A stretch of 7,911 nt of DNA, from assembly GCF_035539115.1 (NCBI RefSeq), contig NZ_DATLJA010000088.1, forward strand, positions 1 through 7,911. Reading direction: 5' to 3'. The position numbers were made by a program, and so were the translations under genes. The stretch's first letter is position 1. Each line of letters starts with the position of its first letter. Of this stretch, positions 6,620-7,911 are shown piece after piece. The notes under the pieces are model-generated. The model had not been told where the DNA came from. It made no database searches and was given only the letters and a program-made list of their open reading frames with translations. Origin of the DNA: Desulfitobacterium_A sp035539115. GTDB taxonomy: Bacteria; Bacillota; Desulfitobacteriia; Desulfitobacteriales; Desulfitobacteriaceae.

Positions 6620-6889
6620 TTAATCATGCGAAGGGGTAGCCTCCACTTGTTTGGCTGCCCTTACGATTGCTGCCATAATTCGAGCTTGGTCAGGTCGATT
6701 TTGACTCTCCCACTGGGTCAGTATTTCTCCTTTTAAGGAGACATAATATTTTGCTGGAAGTTGATTTAATGTCAGGGCTAGAATATCAGCAAGGCAACGT
6801 TCACAAGTACAGCAAAGAGTAACTTTAGTCATATATTCTTTAAGAGCTTGACGAGTAACTGCTTCCATATGATTTTCTAATTTGTACAT
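6620..6889 (-). CDS. comFB: ComFB family protein
   Basis: This 89-aa protein matches the ComFB (late competence protein) family in length and core motif. It has CCTCERCLADILALTLNQLP, with four cysteines in a CC-x-C-x2-C cluster, followed by AKYYVSLKG. The cysteines are likely a zinc site. Family members have been reported as receptors of cyclic dinucleotides, so a signalling role is as likely as one in DNA uptake. No other competence gene is in the window. The start is ATG 6889 or the TTG directly before it (6892, 90 aa). The upstream GAGGAA is at better spacing for the TTG, but ATG is the more usual codon. It is divergent from the selenoprotein gene, and the Crp/Fnr gene lies downstream on the same strand after a long gap. 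Confidence 0.88.
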   Translation of the reverse strand: MYKLENHMEAVTRQALKEYMTKVTLCCTCERCLADILALTLNQLPAKYYVSLKGEILTQWESQNRPDQARIMAAIVRAAKQVEATPSHD

Positions 6890-6915
6890 CAATTTTCATT
6901 CCTCGTTTCTCGTAT

Positions 6916-6944
6916 AATATTCCTAATTATATAATAATTGTTAA
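6916..6944 (-). promoter_or_regulatory. candidate promoter for comFB
   Basis: On the minus strand TTAACA (6939-6944; 5 of 6 to the vegetative -35) is followed after 17 bases by AATATT (6916-6921; 4 of 6 to the -10). Transcription would start about 20 bases before the start codon. The surroundings are very AT-rich, so other spacings are possible. Confidence 0.35.
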
Positions 6945-6963
6945 GGACTTGATGTACAAGGCC

Positions 6964-6992
6964 TTGAAAAATTTTGGTATAAAGTTTATCTT
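6964..6992 (+). promoter_or_regulatory. candidate promoter for the selenoprotein gene, with palindrome at -35
   Basis: TTGAAA (6964-6969; 5 of 6) and TATCTT (6987-6992; 4 of 6) are separated by exactly 17 bases, fitting a vegetative sigma factor. The leader would be about 70 nt. The perfect palindrome CAAGGCCTTG (6957-6966) overlaps the -35. Another CTTG lies at 6948-6951 facing CAAG at 6957-6960. This is a plausible site for a repressor, but no binding protein can be named. Confidence 0.45.
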
Positions 6993-7068
6993 AATAGAGA
7001 AGATATCCGAGAGGATAATACGCTAAACGGAAAATAAACATTTTTCTAAAACAAAGGAGGACTTAAGT

Positions 7069-7734
7069 TTGAGTAAATTACTTTCCGAAAAAGATACTGC
7101 TGACATCCGTAAACTTTTTACCGAGCAACTTGTCGAGCCAGTTATCTTACGCTTATTTGTTCAAGATAAGACTAAACCTGGAGAATGTATTTATTGTAAT
7201 GAAACAGAGCAGTTAGCTCAGGAAATTGCTGATTTAAACGATAAGATTCGCTTCGAATTGCATCAATATCCTACTGAAGATCTATATATCAAGCAGTATG
7301 AGGTTGAAAGAGTTCCAGCACTTATCCTTGAAACATCATCTGGGCAGGATACCGGTGTGCGTTTTTATGGTATTCCTTCAGGATATGAATTTGGTACGTT
7401 AATTGAAGATATTGTGGATATATCAGCAGGCAAGACAAAGCTGCCTCCTGATCTTATTAGTCAGGTCGAACACGTTCAGAAAGATGTAACAATTAAAGTC
7501 TTTACAACCCCTACATGACCGCATTGCCCCCGTGCCGTGCGCACGGCTCATCAATTGGCAATGCTCAATCCCCATATTAAAGCCGAATGTATTGAGGCGA
7601 CGGAGTTCCCGGAACTATCAGAAGAATATACTGTCTACGGGGTTCCTAAGACGATTATTAATGAAGATATTCAATTTGAAGGAGCAGTGCCCGAGGCAGT
7701 CTTCGTCCGTAATCTTATGAAATCTGTCCAGTAA
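7069..7734 (+). CDS. selenocysteine-containing two-domain glutaredoxin-like protein disulfide oxidoreductase
   Basis: Read through the TGA at 7516-7518 as selenocysteine, this gives 221 aa with two thioredoxin folds, like PDO/AhpF-N-terminal-type proteins. Domain 1 (about 20-125) has active site C40-I-Y-C43 and cis-proline P83 (ERVPAL), then FYGIPSGYEFGTLIEDI, a family hallmark. Domain 2 (about 138-221) begins TIKVFTTPT, then U150-P-H-C153, with cis-proline P193 (YGVPKT). The UGA replaces the attacking N-terminal cysteine of the second CxxC. Such proteins pass electrons from thioredoxin reductase or similar enzymes to disulfides or peroxiredoxins in the cytosol. The TTG start is chosen for the ideal AAAGGAGG eight bases upstream. 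ORFs starting at 7532 or 7537 lack the catalytic site and are not separate genes. An amber-like decay mutation is the alternative, but the exact position and the intact downstream fold speak against it. Confidence 0.9.
7516..7564 (+). promoter_or_regulatory. candidate bacterial SECIS element after the UGA codon
   Basis: Right after UGA (7516-7518) an outer stem pairs GCATTGCC (7521-7528) with GGCAATGC (7557-7564) perfectly. Inside, CCGTGC (7530-7535) pairs with GCACGG (7541-7546), leaving the loop CGTGC (7536-7540). Its second base is G followed by U, 18 bases after the UGA. Bacterial SECIS hairpins lie directly downstream of UGA within the coding region and present a G or GU in the apical loop to SelB, so size and position fit. 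The alternative inner stem is GCCGT/ACGGC with loop GCGC. The stretch 7519-7547 is much more GC-rich than the rest of the gene, as expected if RNA structure constrains codon choice. Confidence 0.75.
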
Positions 7735-7771
7735 GTTTCCTTTTTATTAGAAATACTTCAAACTATAGCAA

Positions 7772-7863
7772 TAAAGAAAACTTGGCTTGCGCCAAGCCTC
7801 TGGCGTAGGCGGAAGCCTTAGTTGCACTTATGCTATCTGCCCAAAATTTACACTTTCTGTTAG
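7772..7863 (-). repeat. 92-bp dispersed repeat, copy 2 (inverted to copy 1)
   Basis: The reverse complement equals 142-233 except at two positions. With copy 3 it forms a tandem array of 94-bp period, separated by TA. Together with copy 1 it bounds about 7.5 kb in inverted orientation. It begins 37 bases after the selenoprotein stop codon. Confidence 0.9.
7773..7796 (-). terminator. terminator-like hairpin inside repeat copy 2
   Basis: This is the same 6-bp stem as in copy 1, at 7781-7786 and 7791-7796, with the T tract on the minus strand (7773-7780). It would stop leftward transcription entering from beyond the window. On the plus strand it is a plain hairpin without a T tract, so it is not a good terminator for the selenoprotein transcript. 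Copy 3 carries an identical hairpin at 7875-7890. Confidence 0.4.
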
Positions 7864-7865
7864 TA

Positions 7866-7911
7866 TAAAGAAAACTTGGCTTGCGCCAAGCCTCTGGCGT
7901 AGGCGGAAGCC
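7866..7911 (-). repeat. 92-bp dispersed repeat, copy 3, cut by the window end
   Basis: These 46 bases are identical to 7772-7817 and so to half of each full copy. The unit runs off the window, so more tandem copies may follow. Confidence 0.9.

Noticed and set aside
7069..7518. Reading the oxidoreductase as a pseudogene or as a complete 149-aa protein
   Set aside because: The stop is TGA, precisely at a catalytic cysteine position, with an intact fold and a hairpin behind it. Random decay would rarely give this.
7532..7734. Separate small genes starting at 7532 or 7537 after the TGA
   Set aside because: The 7537 start is in the frame of the upstream gene and only covers the remainder of its second thioredoxin fold. 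The 7532 frame is a shifted shadow. Neither has a ribosome binding site.
7772..7911. CRISPR array suggested by the tandem repeats at the right end
   Set aside because: The units are 92 bp with only a TA between them and no variable spacers; a matching unit stands alone at the left end.

Overview
The window reads like the chromosome of an anaerobic, low-to-moderate GC, spore-former-type Firmicute, most likely of the Desulfosporosinus/Desulfitobacterium (Peptococcaceae) kind. This is inferred from strong Gram-positive ribosome binding sites, frequent GTG/TTG starts, a small rubredoxin, a ComFB-family protein, a Crp/Fnr regulator and a selenocysteine-type redox protein. No marker gene fixes the genus.

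Layout. Positions 1-345 hold no gene. They contain a hairpin-rich stretch that may be the 3' end of a degraded group II intron (to 141), one copy of a 92-bp repeat carrying a terminator-like hairpin (142-233), and a leader. Next come four same-strand genes with short gaps: a HAD-family phosphatase (346-1041), a small two-helix membrane protein with a His/Cys-rich tail (1059-1502), RidA (1563-1949) and rubredoxin (1979-2143). An 18-bp-stem terminator (2154-2206) separates them from a convergent Ski2/Mtr4-type RNA helicase (2245-4497, minus). Divergent from the helicase is an unrecognised 295-aa protein (4675-5562). A Crp/Fnr-type regulator (5597-6271, minus) follows tail to tail. A 348-bp region without a firm gene (6272-6619) holds palindromes and a doubtful small membrane ORF. 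Then come comFB (6620-6889, minus) and, divergent from it, a two-domain glutaredoxin/protein-disulfide-oxidoreductase gene (7069-7734). The window ends in two tandem copies of the 92-bp repeat, inverted relative to the first copy.

Main result. The last gene is interrupted by one in-frame TGA at codon 150. That codon sits exactly where the first cysteine of the second CxxC active site (C-P-H-C) should be. The same frame continues for 71 more codons through a complete thioredoxin fold, and a GC-rich nested hairpin starts right after the TGA. This is best read as a selenocysteine (UxxC) protein with a bacterial SECIS element, not as a pseudogene or two genes. An automatic caller would truncate it at 7518 or split it.

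How the genes may work together. Rubredoxin, RidA (reactive enamine/imine removal) and the selenoprotein fit redox and metabolite-damage control in an anaerobe. ComFB and the Crp/Fnr protein suggest local signalling and regulation. These links rest on adjacency only.
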